From positions 1 through 6,015 of the forward strand of contig CAAFQM010000354.1 in NCBI GenBank assembly GCA_900765105.1: DNA of 6,015 nucleotides, in the 5' to 3' direction. The position numbers were made by a program, and so were the translations under genes. Position 1 is the stretch's first letter. Every line of letters starts with the position of its first letter. Below the pieces are notes generated by a model. It was not told where the DNA came from. It searched no databases and saw nothing but the letters and a program-made list of their open reading frames with translations. Of the stretch, positions 1 to 5,910 are shown piece after piece. Source of the DNA: an uncultured Faecalibacterium sp. Lineage in GTDB: Bacteria > Bacillota > Clostridia > Oscillospirales > Ruminococcaceae.

Positions 1-471
1 ACCATTTCTCCGTTCAACGCCTTCCTGCTGCTGCAGGGCACCGAGACCCTGAGCCTGCGCATCGAGCGCCATGTGGAGAACACCAAGAAGGTCGTGGAGT
101 TCCTGGCCAACCATCCGCAGGTCGAGAAGGTCAACCACCCCTCTCTGCCGGATCACCCGGATCACGCCCTGTACGAAAAGTATTTCCCCAACGGCGGCGC
201 TTCCATCTTCACCTTCAACATCAAGGGCGGTCGTGAGGAAGCCTTCAAGTTCATCGACAACCTGAAAGTGTTCTCTCTGCTGGCAAACGTTGCCGACGTG
301 AAGAGCCTGGTCATCCACCCCGCTTCCACCACCCACAGCCAGCTGAACGATGAGGAGCTGGCCGAGCAGCAGATCTACCAGAATACCATCCGTCTGTCCA
401 TCGGCACCGAGCACATCGACGATATCATCGCCGATCTGGAAGCCGGTTTCGCAGCCGTTCGCGGCGAATAA
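1..471 (+). CDS. metY: O-acetylhomoserine sulfhydrylase (MetY-type, PLP-dependent), C-terminal part
   Basis: The frame is open from base 1 to a TAA at 469-471, giving 156 residues of a protein that begins upstream of the window. The visible part is the C-terminal domain of the Cys/Met-metabolism PLP enzyme family. SPFNAFLLLQG is at fragment residues 3-13, SLVIHPASTTHSQL at 102-115, and IRLSIGTEH at 130-138, whose Arg131 corresponds to the arginine that holds the substrate carboxylate. These motifs are typical of O-acetylhomoserine aminocarboxypropyltransferase. That cytosolic enzyme makes homocysteine from O-acetylhomoserine and sulfide (or methionine from methanethiol). The PLP-binding lysine lies in the missing part and cannot be checked. 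Cystathionine gamma-synthase or methionine gamma-lyase are related alternatives, but the NVADVKSLVIHP stretch favours MetY. The gene is followed by a perfect terminator hairpin, so it ends its transcription unit. Confidence 0.9.
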   Translation, partial: TISPFNAFLLLQGTETLSLRIERHVENTKKVVEFLANHPQVEKVNHPSLPDHPDHALYEKYFPNGGASIFTFNIKGGREEAFKFIDNLKVFSLLANVADVKSLVIHPASTTHSQLNDEELAEQQIYQNTIRLSIGTEHIDDIIADLEAGFAAVRGE

Positions 472-502
472 ATCCCCGTCTCCTCCCAGACTCCGACGGG
501 AT
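472..502 (+). other. bulged hairpin plus pyrimidine tract in the metY 3' region
   Basis: Directly after the metY stop codon, 472-480 pairs with 495-502 (8 bp with one bulged C, 14-nt loop). It is followed by a strongly pyrimidine-rich stretch that includes an uninterrupted C/T run at 513-538. The hairpin is imperfect and the T-tract is interrupted by C, so it is not a convincing intrinsic terminator. It could be a decayed terminator, an RNA-stability element or a Rho-loading region. No small gene with a ribosome binding site is visible in 472-603. Confidence 0.3.
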
Positions 503-603
503 GCCTTGTTTGTCTTCTCTTTCTCCTTTTTCTTCTTCGTGTGTGTATCGCATTCCTTGTGTAAACTTCATCTGGAACTCCTGATTCCATAATTCCTGAA
601 CAC

Positions 604-648
604 AGCAGCAGACCCCCGCCGGATTACCGGCGGGGGTCTGCTGCTTTT
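604..648 (+). terminator. intrinsic terminator of metY
   Basis: A perfect 19-bp GC-rich stem (604-622 with 627-645) with an ATTA loop is followed by four T residues on the plus strand. The minus-strand side has no T-tract, so it serves the rightward metY transcript. The T-tract is short, but the stem is exceptionally strong. Confidence 0.85.
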
Positions 649-652
649 GGCT

Positions 653-700
653 GCAAAAATAAAAACGGGCAGGAGCTTTTCCAGAAGCTTCTGCCCGTTT
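653..700 (-). terminator. intrinsic terminator of the PTS IIA gene
   Basis: Read on the minus strand, 691-700 pairs with 663-672. The stem extends inward through 685-690/673-678 (one G-U pair), about 16 bp in all with a 6-nt loop. The complement of 653-665 supplies a long T-rich tail (TTTTTATTTTT) on the minus strand. It lies 12 nt past the IIA stop codon and only a few bases from the convergent metY terminator. Confidence 0.88.
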
Positions 701-711
701 CAGGACAAAAA

Positions 712-1227
712 TCAGAACTTGAACAGCGGAGTGCCGGCCAGAATGTCGCCCTCAGCCAGCATCTTCAGCTCGCCCAGATCGTCGCCGTTGGTGACGATGA
801 TGGCAGTAGCGGTGGGATGGCCTGCGGCGCGGATGGCGTCCAGATCGATCTTCAGCAGGGGAGTGCCCGCCTTGACCTTGTCGCCTTCCTTGACCAGAGC
901 CTTAAAGCCCTTACCGTTCATCTCGACGGTGTCCATGCCGACATGAATCAGGATCTCGATGCCGTCATCGCTGGTCAGACCCACAGCGTGCAGGGTGGAA
1001 GCCACCTGATTCACAGTGCCGTCAAACGGAGCGTAAACGGTCTTACCGGTGGGCTCAATGCCGCAGCCGGGTCCGAGGATGCCCTGTGCAAAGGTCTCAT
1101 CGGGGATGTCGGCCTGTGCCAGCACCTTGCCGCGCAGGGGAGCCAGAACCGTCTTGCTCTGGCCAAAGAATTTGGCGGTCTCTTCCTCTTCGGTCTTGCC
1201 GCCGAACAGCTTGTCAAAAAATCCCAT
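712..1227 (-). CDS. crr: PTS glucose-type IIA component (IIA-Glc/Crr-like), stand-alone
   Basis: This 171-aa protein is a single-domain EIIA of the glucose family, a cytosolic phosphocarrier that accepts phosphate from HPr and passes it to a IIB domain. The family signature IEILIHVGMDTVEMNGKGF covers residues 90-108. His95 is the expected phosphorylated histidine, and His80 is the partner histidine 15 residues earlier, the same spacing as in E. coli Crr. The N-terminus MGFFDKLFGG followed by an acidic linker resembles the amphipathic membrane-contacting tail of E. coli Crr. The length is normal for a stand-alone IIA. The start at 1227 has a clear ribosome site (GGAAGGAAGG, complement of 1237-1246) 9 nt upstream. 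No IIB, IIC or HPr gene is adjacent, so it probably serves IIBC partners elsewhere and may also be a regulator of carbon uptake. The gene symbol rests on similarity only. Confidence 0.93.
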   Translation of the reverse strand: MGFFDKLFGGKTEEEETAKFFGQSKTVLAPLRGKVLAQADIPDETFAQGILGPGCGIEPTGKTVYAPFDGTVNQVASTLHAVGLTSDDGIEILIHVGMDTVEMNGKGFKALVKEGDKVKAGTPLLKIDLDAIRAAGHPTATAIIVTNGDDLGELKMLAEGDILAGTPLFKF

Positions 1228-1301
1228 GGTTAATTACCTTCCTTCCAATCACTTACAGGACACGGCAGCTGCAGTGCCCGGTCAAATGTTGTTCTATCAA
1301 A

Positions 1302-1330
1302 AAGATACCATACTGTGCCGGAAAATGCAA
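1302..1330 (-). promoter_or_regulatory. candidate promoter for the PTS IIA gene
   Basis: On the minus strand, TTGCAT (complement of 1325-1330) is followed after 17 nt by TATCTT (complement of 1302-1307). The latter is preceded by TGG, forming an extended -10. The predicted start near 1295 leaves a leader of about 68 nt. The -35 matches consensus poorly (3 of 6), so support comes from spacing and the extended -10. An imperfect inverted repeat (CTGCA-N5-TGCAG, 1339-1353) just upstream could be a regulator site. Confidence 0.42.
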
Positions 1331-1372
1331 TCGATAACCTGCATAAAGTGCAGAGAAAATCTTCGGCACGGC

Positions 1373-2395
1373 TCACATCAGGTCGATCAGCTGCTCCACT
1401 TCCTCCATGCGGGTGGCCCAGCTTGTGGCAATGCGCATCACGGTGTGGGTGTCGTCGTATTTTTCCCAGAAGCCGAACTTTGCCTTGCCTTCCAGTGCGG
1501 CCAGCTGGCTGTTTTCGAGGATGGGGAACACCTGATTGGTGGGCGATTCCATATAGAAGCGATAGCCCTTGACGGCAAGCCCTTCCTTCAGGTGGTCGGC
1601 AGTCTCGATGGCGTTTTTGCTGATGCGGGTGTACAGGTCATCGGTGAACAGCACGTCGAACTGCAGCCCCATCAGGCGGCCCTTTGCCAGCAGGGCACCC
1701 TGCTGTTTGACCATGGTCATAAAGTGCGCTGGGGCACCGTGGGGGAACACCACAGCTTCGCCGCACAGGGCGCCAACCTTGGTGCCGCCGATGTAGAACA
1801 CATCGGTGAGCCGGGCAATGTCGGCCAGCGTTACGTCAGTGCCCTTTGCCATCAGGCCGTAGCCCAGACGCGCACCGTCCATGAACAGGGGCATATGGTA
1901 CTCCTGACACACGGCGTGCAGCTCTTCCAGTTCTTCCTTGCTGTACAGGGTGCCGTACTCGGACGGGTGGGAGATATACACCATGCCGGGAAAGACCATG
2001 TGGTCGTGGTTGTCGTCGGCATAGAAGGTGGCGCACCAGTTCCGCACATCGGCGGCGGAGACTTTGCCCTCGTGGCCGGGCAGAGCGATGACCTTGTGGC
2101 CGGTGTACTCGATGGCACCGGCTTCGTGGGCGGCCACATGGCCGGTGGCGGCAGCCCTCACACCCTGCCAGCGCTGCAGCATGGAGGCAATGACGATGGC
2201 ATTGGTCTGGGTGCCGCCGGAGATGAAATACACATCGGCATCGGGGCAGCGGCAGGCTGCGCGGATCTTTTCCTTTGCGCTGGCGCAGTAGGGGTCGGTG
2301 CCGTAGCCGGGCACCTTTTCGAAATTGGTCTCCACAAGCTTTTTCAGGATGTCGGGGTGTGCACCCTCGCAGTAGTCGTTTTCAAAGTACAGCAT
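1373..2395 (-). CDS. ltaE: low-specificity L-threonine aldolase / beta-eliminating lyase family, PLP-dependent
   Basis: This 340-aa cytosolic fold-type I PLP enzyme likely splits L-threonine or L-allo-threonine into glycine and acetaldehyde. Visible family features are FISGGTQTN at 57-65 (phosphate-binding turn), HVAAHEAGA at 86-94 (His90 is expected to stack on the cofactor), FMDGARLGYG at 171-180 (Asp173 binds the pyridine nitrogen), and YIGGTKVGA at 201-209, with Lys206 as the Schiff-base lysine. VMRIATSWAT near the C-terminus carries the substrate-carboxylate arginine. The length fits the family. The frame stays open upstream to 2482, but the start at 2395 is chosen because AAGGAG (complement of 2403-2408) lies 7 nt before it and MLYFENDYCEG matches the usual N-terminus. 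The upstream ATG would place the promoter inside the gene. The substrate range could differ, since related lyases act on other beta-hydroxy amino acids. No terminator is seen after the stop codon, so some transcripts may continue into the IIA gene. Confidence 0.87.
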   Translation of the reverse strand: MLYFENDYCEGAHPDILKKLVETNFEKVPGYGTDPYCASAKEKIRAACRCPDADVYFISGGTQTNAIVIASMLQRWQGVRAAATGHVAAHEAGAIEYTGHKVIALPGHEGKVSAADVRNWCATFYADDNHDHMVFPGMVYISHPSEYGTLYSKEELEELHAVCQEYHMPLFMDGARLGYGLMAKGTDVTLADIARLTDVFYIGGTKVGALCGEAVVFPHGAPAHFMTMVKQQGALLAKGRLMGLQFDVLFTDDLYTRISKNAIETADHLKEGLAVKGYRFYMESPTNQVFPILENSQLAALEGKAKFGFWEKYDDTHTVMRIATSWATRMEEVEQLIDLM

Positions 2396-2446
2396 GGCGA
2401 TGCTCCTTACTCTATAATAAGTGTGATAATAAGGTTTGAAGGTTAA

Positions 2447-2459
2447 TAAAATCATTTTA
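2447..2459. promoter_or_regulatory. 13-bp palindrome overlapping the aldolase -10, possible operator
   Basis: TAAAATCATTTTA is a perfect inverted repeat (6-bp arms, 1-bp centre) that covers the -10 element and predicted start site of the leftward aldolase promoter. A repressor bound here would block that promoter. AT-rich palindromes also arise by chance next to -10 elements, so this is only a candidate. Confidence 0.35.
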
Positions 2460-2482
2460 CTACGGGGCAGGTGGGAAGTCAA
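2454..2482 (-). promoter_or_regulatory. sigma-A-type promoter of the threonine aldolase gene
   Basis: On the minus strand, TTGACT (complement of 2477-2482, 5 of 6 matches) is separated by exactly 17 nt from TAAAAT (complement of 2454-2459, 5 of 6 matches). The start should be near 2447, giving a leader of about 52 nt that contains the AAGGAG ribosome site. Confidence 0.72.
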
Positions 2483-2550
2483 TCGGGAGAAAACTCCCAG
2501 CCCTCTGGCAGGATAGCAAGAGCTTTTTTACTGTTTCTTTAATCTGCCTG

Positions 2551-2559
2551 TGGTATAAT
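2551..2559 (+). promoter_or_regulatory. extended -10 promoter of the kinase-regulator-permease operon
   Basis: A perfect TATAAT (2554-2559) is preceded by TGG (2551-2553), an extended -10. The -35 position 17 nt upstream (2531-2536, CTGTTT) matches consensus poorly, which suggests dependence on the extended -10 or on an activator. A T6 run and a T-rich stretch lie upstream (2524-2540). The predicted start near 2566 leaves a leader of about 34 nt with the strong AAGGAGG ribosome site at 2587-2593. Confidence 0.72.
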
Positions 2560-2599
2560 ATTAAAATGAGAAAATATAATTCGGAGAAGGAGGATACAT

Positions 2600-3691
2600 A
2601 TGCGTAAGCGTTCCCTGCTGAATGTGCTGCACGATGCGCTTGTGATGGCTGCAGCGTTGTGCGCGGCTTACGGTATGGTGCTGCTCACACAGGAGATCAT
2701 GGGTCGGATCGACGGCGTTGCCATGCTCATCTTCATGCTGGCTGTCTTTGTCACATCCATGTATACCGAGGGCTATGTGTGGGGCGTGGCGGCATCGCTC
2801 ATCAGCGTTCTGGCGGTGAACTTTGCTTTCCTGTCGCCCTATCTGGCGTTCAACTTTACCCTGCCGGAAAACCTGTTTTCCGGCCTTGTAATGCTGGCGG
2901 TCTCCATCATGACCAGCACCCTGACCACCCGCATCAAGATGCAGGAACAGCTGCGCATGGAAAGCGAGAAGGAAAAGATGCGCGCAAACCTTCTGCGTGC
3001 GGTCTCCCATGACCTGCGCACGCCGCTTACCTCCATCTATGGGGCCTGCTCCACGGTCATTGAAAATTATGATTCGCTGGAAAAAGAACAGACCATGAAG
3101 CTGCTGAACGATGCCTGCTCGGATGCCCAGTGGCTGAACCGCATGGTGGAAAATCTGCTCTCTGTCACCCGCATCGACAGTGAGAAGGTCACTGTGCAGA
3201 AAACGCCCACCGTGCTGGAAGAGCTGCTGGATACGGTGCTGGTCAAGTTCCGCAAACGTTACCCGAATGTTCCGGTACAGCTGGATCTTCCGGATGAATT
3301 TATCGTGATCCCGATGGACTCCATGCTCATCCAGCAGGTGCTGATGAACCTGTTGGAGAACGCCGCTCTTCACGCCGAGGGTATGACAAAGCTGACCCTG
3401 CGGGTGTTCACGATGGGCGGCCGGGCCGTGTTTGAAGTGTCCGATGACGGCTGCGGTATCCCGAAGGAAAAACTGAAAAAGCTCTTTACCGGCATGGTGG
3501 TCTCGGATATGGATGCCCCGGCGGACAGCGGCAAGCACGGCATGGGCATCGGTCTGTCGGTGTGCGCGGCCATTATCAAGGCGCACGGCGGCGAGATCAA
3601 GGCGGAAAGCGCGCCCGGCGAGGGCACGACCATCCGTTTCTGGCTGGAAACGGAAGAAATCGAAATGGAGGATGCAGAAGATGAGCAATAA
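2600..3691 (+). CDS. KdpD-like sensor histidine kinase lacking the N-terminal KdpD/Usp domains
   Basis: This 363-aa membrane kinase matches only the C-terminal part of KdpD. Hydrophobic stretches at about 11-31, 39-54, 58-76 and 91-108 form the short four-helix DUF4118 membrane module. A helical linker (112-130) leads to the HisKA domain, with AVSHDLRTPLTS and phospho-acceptor His137. The ATPase domain has the N-box NLLENA (250-255), the G1 motif DDGCGIP (282-288) and the G2 motif GMGIGLS (314-320). Full KdpD proteins are near 900 residues and carry cytoplasmic KdpD and Usp domains, which are absent here with no sign of an upstream remnant. The start is fixed by AAGGAGG 6 nt upstream of the ATG. 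The 3' end overlaps the response regulator gene by 11 nt, so the two form one signalling pair. The ATP-lid segment reads KLFTGMV rather than the usual F-box of the FxxFYR type. The signal is unknown; potassium, turgor or membrane state are possibilities by family. Confidence 0.93.
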   Translation: MRKRSLLNVLHDALVMAAALCAAYGMVLLTQEIMGRIDGVAMLIFMLAVFVTSMYTEGYVWGVAASLISVLAVNFAFLSPYLAFNFTLPENLFSGLVMLAVSIMTSTLTTRIKMQEQLRMESEKEKMRANLLRAVSHDLRTPLTSIYGACSTVIENYDSLEKEQTMKLLNDACSDAQWLNRMVENLLSVTRIDSEKVTVQKTPTVLEELLDTVLVKFRKRYPNVPVQLDLPDEFIVIPMDSMLIQQVLMNLLENAALHAEGMTKLTLRVFTMGGRAVFEVSDDGCGIPKEKLKKLFTGMVVSDMDAPADSGKHGMGIGLSVCAAIIKAHGGEIKAESAPGEGTTIRFWLETEEIEMEDAEDEQ

Positions 3692-4415
3692 TAAGTATAA
3701 GGTCCTTGTTGTAGAGGACGAAGCCAATATCTGCAGCTTTATCGAAACGCTGCTCACGACCAATGCGTATCAGGCGCTGGTGGCCCAGACCTGTGCCATG
3801 GGGCTGACCCTGTTTGCCTCGCACAACCCGGACCTCGTGATCCTGGACCTTGGCCTGCCGGACCAGGACGGGCTGGAGTTTATCCGCACGGTACGGCAGA
3901 AGTACATGACCCCCATCATCGTGCTGTCGGCCCGCACCGACGAGTCGGATAAGATCGGTGCGCTGGACCTTGGTGCAAACGATTATATCACAAAGCCGTT
4001 CAGCACCGGCGAGCTGCTGGCCCGTGTGCGCGCTGCACTGCGCCTGAGCCGCTACAGCACACAGAACAGCGGCACCGCGCCGGACGGCGAGTTCCGGGCG
4101 CAGGGCCTGCACATCAACTACGACCGCCGCAAGGTGTTTGTGGAGGAGCAGGAGGTGCGCCTGACCCAGACCGAGTATAACATCGTGGCGTTCCTGGCCC
4201 AGCACGCGGGCCGGGTGATGACCTACGCATCGATCGTCAAGGCCATCTGGGGCGATACCGATGTGGGCAGTACCAAAAAGCTGCAGGTCAACATGGCCAA
4301 TATCCGCAAGAAGCTGGGCAGCCGCCCGGGCAGCAATGCCTACATTATGAATGAACTGGGCGTCGGCTACCGCATGGTGGACGAGGACGCCCGCAGCGTG
4401 GAGGATGCTGAATGA
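3681..4415 (+). CDS. KdpE-like OmpR/PhoB-family response regulator
   Basis: This 244-aa cytosolic transcription factor is the partner of the kinase just upstream. The receiver domain (about 5-122) has the acidic pair Glu12/Asp13, phospho-acceptor Asp56 in VILDLGLPDQDG, Ser83 in VLSAR and Lys105 in ITKPF, a complete phosphorylation site. The winged-helix DNA-binding domain occupies about 137-233, with LQVNMANIRKKLG (201-213) as the recognition-helix region and the terminal hairpin ELGVGYRM. The frame is open further upstream, but the start at 3681 is preferred because GGAGG (3667-3671) lies 9 nt before it. An in-frame ATG at 3672 sits against that site and is too close to use it. The start overlaps the kinase end by 11 nt and the stop overlaps the permease start by 4 nt. 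KdpE normally activates kdpFABC, but none is present here, so the neighbouring permease or the operon itself are the likely targets. Confidence 0.94.
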   Translation: MSNNKYKVLVVEDEANICSFIETLLTTNAYQALVAQTCAMGLTLFASHNPDLVILDLGLPDQDGLEFIRTVRQKYMTPIIVLSARTDESDKIGALDLGANDYITKPFSTGELLARVRAALRLSRYSTQNSGTAPDGEFRAQGLHINYDRRKVFVEEQEVRLTQTEYNIVAFLAQHAGRVMTYASIVKAIWGDTDVGSTKKLQVNMANIRKKLGSRPGSNAYIMNELGVGYRMVDEDARSVEDAE

Positions 4416-5734
4416 CACTGGCCCTTGTGCTGTTTGTTGTCACCTATTTTCTGATGCTCCGTCTCCCGCAGTACCGCCCGTGGGCGGCGCTGTGCAGTGC
4501 AGCGGTATTTATTGCGCTGGGTGAAGTGGGCGTGTATGACTTTTCGCTCTGGGAAGCACTGGGTGCGGTGGATTACAATGTTCTGCTTATGATGGCGGGC
4601 ACGATGGGCACGGTGGCGCTGTTCATTGAGAGCCGGATGCCTGCCCGTCTGGCCGAGATGCTCATTGTTCGGGTGCCGGACGTCCGGTGGGCGGTGTGTA
4701 TGTTGGCGTTGTTTGCGGGGGTCATCAGCGCTTTTGTGGACAATGTGGCTACTGTTTTGATGGTGGCACCTGTGGGGCTTGCCATTGCCCGCAAGCTGAA
4801 GATCTCGCCGGTGCCGGTGCTCATCGCCATCGCGGTGTCCTCCAACCTGCAGGGCGCGGCCACGCTGGTGGGCGACACGACGAGCATCCTGCTGGGAAGC
4901 TTTGCGGAGATGAATTTCTTCGATTTCTTCTGGATGCGGGGCCGCCCCGGCATTTTCTGGGGTGTGGAACTGGGGGCGCTGGCAGCGCTGTTGGTGCTGC
5001 TGTGGCTGTTCCGGCACGAAACGCAGCCGGTGGAAGCAAAGGTAGAGACTGAGGTGGATGACGATGTGCCCGCCGCTCTGATGGTGCTGACGGTGGGGCT
5101 GCTGATCGCGGCATCCTTCCTGCCGGAACCGGAAGCGGGCTGGCTGCATACGCTGTACGGCCTGCGCAGCGGAATGATCTGCATGAGTCTTTGTCTGTTC
5201 GGCACAGTCCGGGCCTGCCTGCGGGCAGGCAGTGTCCGGCCTTTTGGCCGCATAGTGAAGGAGCTGGACTGGGACACTCTGCTGCTGCTCTTTGGGTTGT
5301 TTATTGTCATCGACGGCATCCGCGCGGCGGGGGTCATCGATGCGGCCGCGCAGCTGTTCCATCTGGCGGCAGGGGAGGATCCCTTCCGGCTGTTTACCCT
5401 GCTGGTGGCAGTCTCAGTGGTGCTGTCGGCATTTATCGATAACATCCCCTATGTGGCCGCTATGCTGCCGGTGGTGCAGGGCATCGCCGCCCTCATGAAC
5501 GACGGCGCGGGAATGGAGCCATATGTGTTTTACTTCGGGCTGCTCACCGGTGCAACGCTGGGCGGCAATCTGACCCCGATTGGTGCATCGGCCAATATTG
5601 CCGCCATCGGCATCCTGCGCAAAAACGGCGAAGCCGTTTCCACCCGGGACTTCCTGCGCATCGGCGTGCCCTTTACGCTGGCTGCTGTGCTGGCGGGTTA
5701 CCTTTATCTGTGGCTGGTGTGGGGCCGGGCGTGA
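4412..5734 (+). CDS. ArsB/NhaD/P-protein superfamily ion permease (SLC13-like)
   Basis: This 440-aa integral membrane protein has about 11-12 hydrophobic segments in two homologous halves joined by a charged loop (about 201-219, ending VETEVDDD). Each half carries the family pair of motifs. The first half has AFVDNVATVLM (107-117) and SSNLQGAATLVGD (143-155). The second half has AFIDNIPYVAAMLPV (340-354) and GGNLTPIGASAN (384-395). This pattern belongs to the superfamily that includes arsenite pump ArsB, Na+/H+ antiporter NhaD and the P-protein. The transported ion cannot be read from the sequence, and no arsR, arsA or arsC genes are nearby to suggest arsenite. The usual GDPPN after the first NxxGxATL motif is replaced by GDTTS (154-158). 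The ATG overlaps the regulator's TGA (ATGA), with GGAGG at 4400-4404, 7 nt upstream, so translation is coupled. It is the last gene of the operon and a likely effector of the two-component pair. Confidence 0.9.
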   Translation: MTLALVLFVVTYFLMLRLPQYRPWAALCSAAVFIALGEVGVYDFSLWEALGAVDYNVLLMMAGTMGTVALFIESRMPARLAEMLIVRVPDVRWAVCMLALFAGVISAFVDNVATVLMVAPVGLAIARKLKISPVPVLIAIAVSSNLQGAATLVGDTTSILLGSFAEMNFFDFFWMRGRPGIFWGVELGALAALLVLLWLFRHETQPVEAKVETEVDDDVPAALMVLTVGLLIAASFLPEPEAGWLHTLYGLRSGMICMSLCLFGTVRACLRAGSVRPFGRIVKELDWDTLLLLFGLFIVIDGIRAAGVIDAAAQLFHLAAGEDPFRLFTLLVAVSVVLSAFIDNIPYVAAMLPVVQGIAALMNDGAGMEPYVFYFGLLTGATLGGNLTPIGASANIAAIGILRKNGEAVSTRDFLRIGVPFTLAAVLAGYLYLWLVWGRA

Positions 5735-5785
5735 AAAGATGCATGGATGAAAGCAGGCAAAAAAGAAAATCGGCAAAGTCTGTGC

Positions 5786-5826
5786 CCGCCGCAGAACCGG
5801 AAAACCGGCCTGCGGCGGACTTTTTT
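5786..5826 (+). terminator. intrinsic terminator of the kinase-regulator-permease operon
   Basis: A GC-rich hairpin with arms 5786-5800 and 5805-5818 (9-bp and 4-bp helices around a small internal loop, AAAA apical loop) is followed by TTTTTT at 5821-5826. It lies about 50 nt beyond the permease stop codon. The interval 5735-5785 holds nothing else recognisable. Confidence 0.88.
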
Positions 5827-5876
5827 GCGAAAGTATGATGTTTTACAAAAAGAAGAAAAGTTTTTTGAAAAAACGC

Positions 5877-5904
5877 TTGACATTCCTTGGATATCTGGTA
5901 TAAT
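5877..5904 (+). promoter_or_regulatory. strong consensus promoter of the tRNA-Leu gene
   Basis: A perfect TTGACA (5877-5882) and a perfect TATAAT (5899-5904) are separated by 16 nt, with TGG in front of the -10 (5896-5898). The A/T-rich stretch at 5841-5873, with A- and T-runs, resembles an UP element that boosts stable-RNA promoters. Transcription should start near 5911, about 38 nt before the mature tRNA. Confidence 0.92.
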
Positions 5905-5910
5905 AACTAT

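Noticed and set aside
350..592. Small open frames on both strands in the metY 3' region
   Set aside because: They overlap metY out of frame or antisense, have no ribosome site, and the tail is just a translated pyrimidine tract.
1049..2446. 465-codon plus-strand open frame across the aldolase and IIA genes
   Set aside because: It is antisense to two well-supported minus-strand genes, has no ribosome site, and gives a low-complexity His/Gly/Val-rich protein without family motifs.
2396..2482. N-terminal extension of the threonine aldolase to the ATG at 2482
   Set aside because: The extension overlaps the promoter, lacks a ribosome site and is not family-like, whereas 2395 has AAGGAG at ideal spacing.
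2485..2498. GGGAG-AAAA-CTCCC hairpin as a terminator or riboswitch stem
   Set aside because: It has no T-tract on either strand and lies upstream of both divergent promoters, so it is probably not transcribed from them.
2561..3763. 400-codon minus-strand open frame opposite the histidine kinase
   Set aside because: It mirrors the kinase codons. The protein is rich in His, Gln and Arg, lacks recognisable motifs and has no good start site.
3597..5445. Overlapping minus-strand open frames opposite the regulator and permease
   Set aside because: They are antisense by-products of high third-position GC. The plus-strand genes have complete motifs and ribosome sites.
4412..5734. Calling the permease arsB (arsenite efflux)
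   Set aside because: Superfamily motifs alone do not define the substrate. No ars genes are adjacent and the key GDPPN motif is altered.
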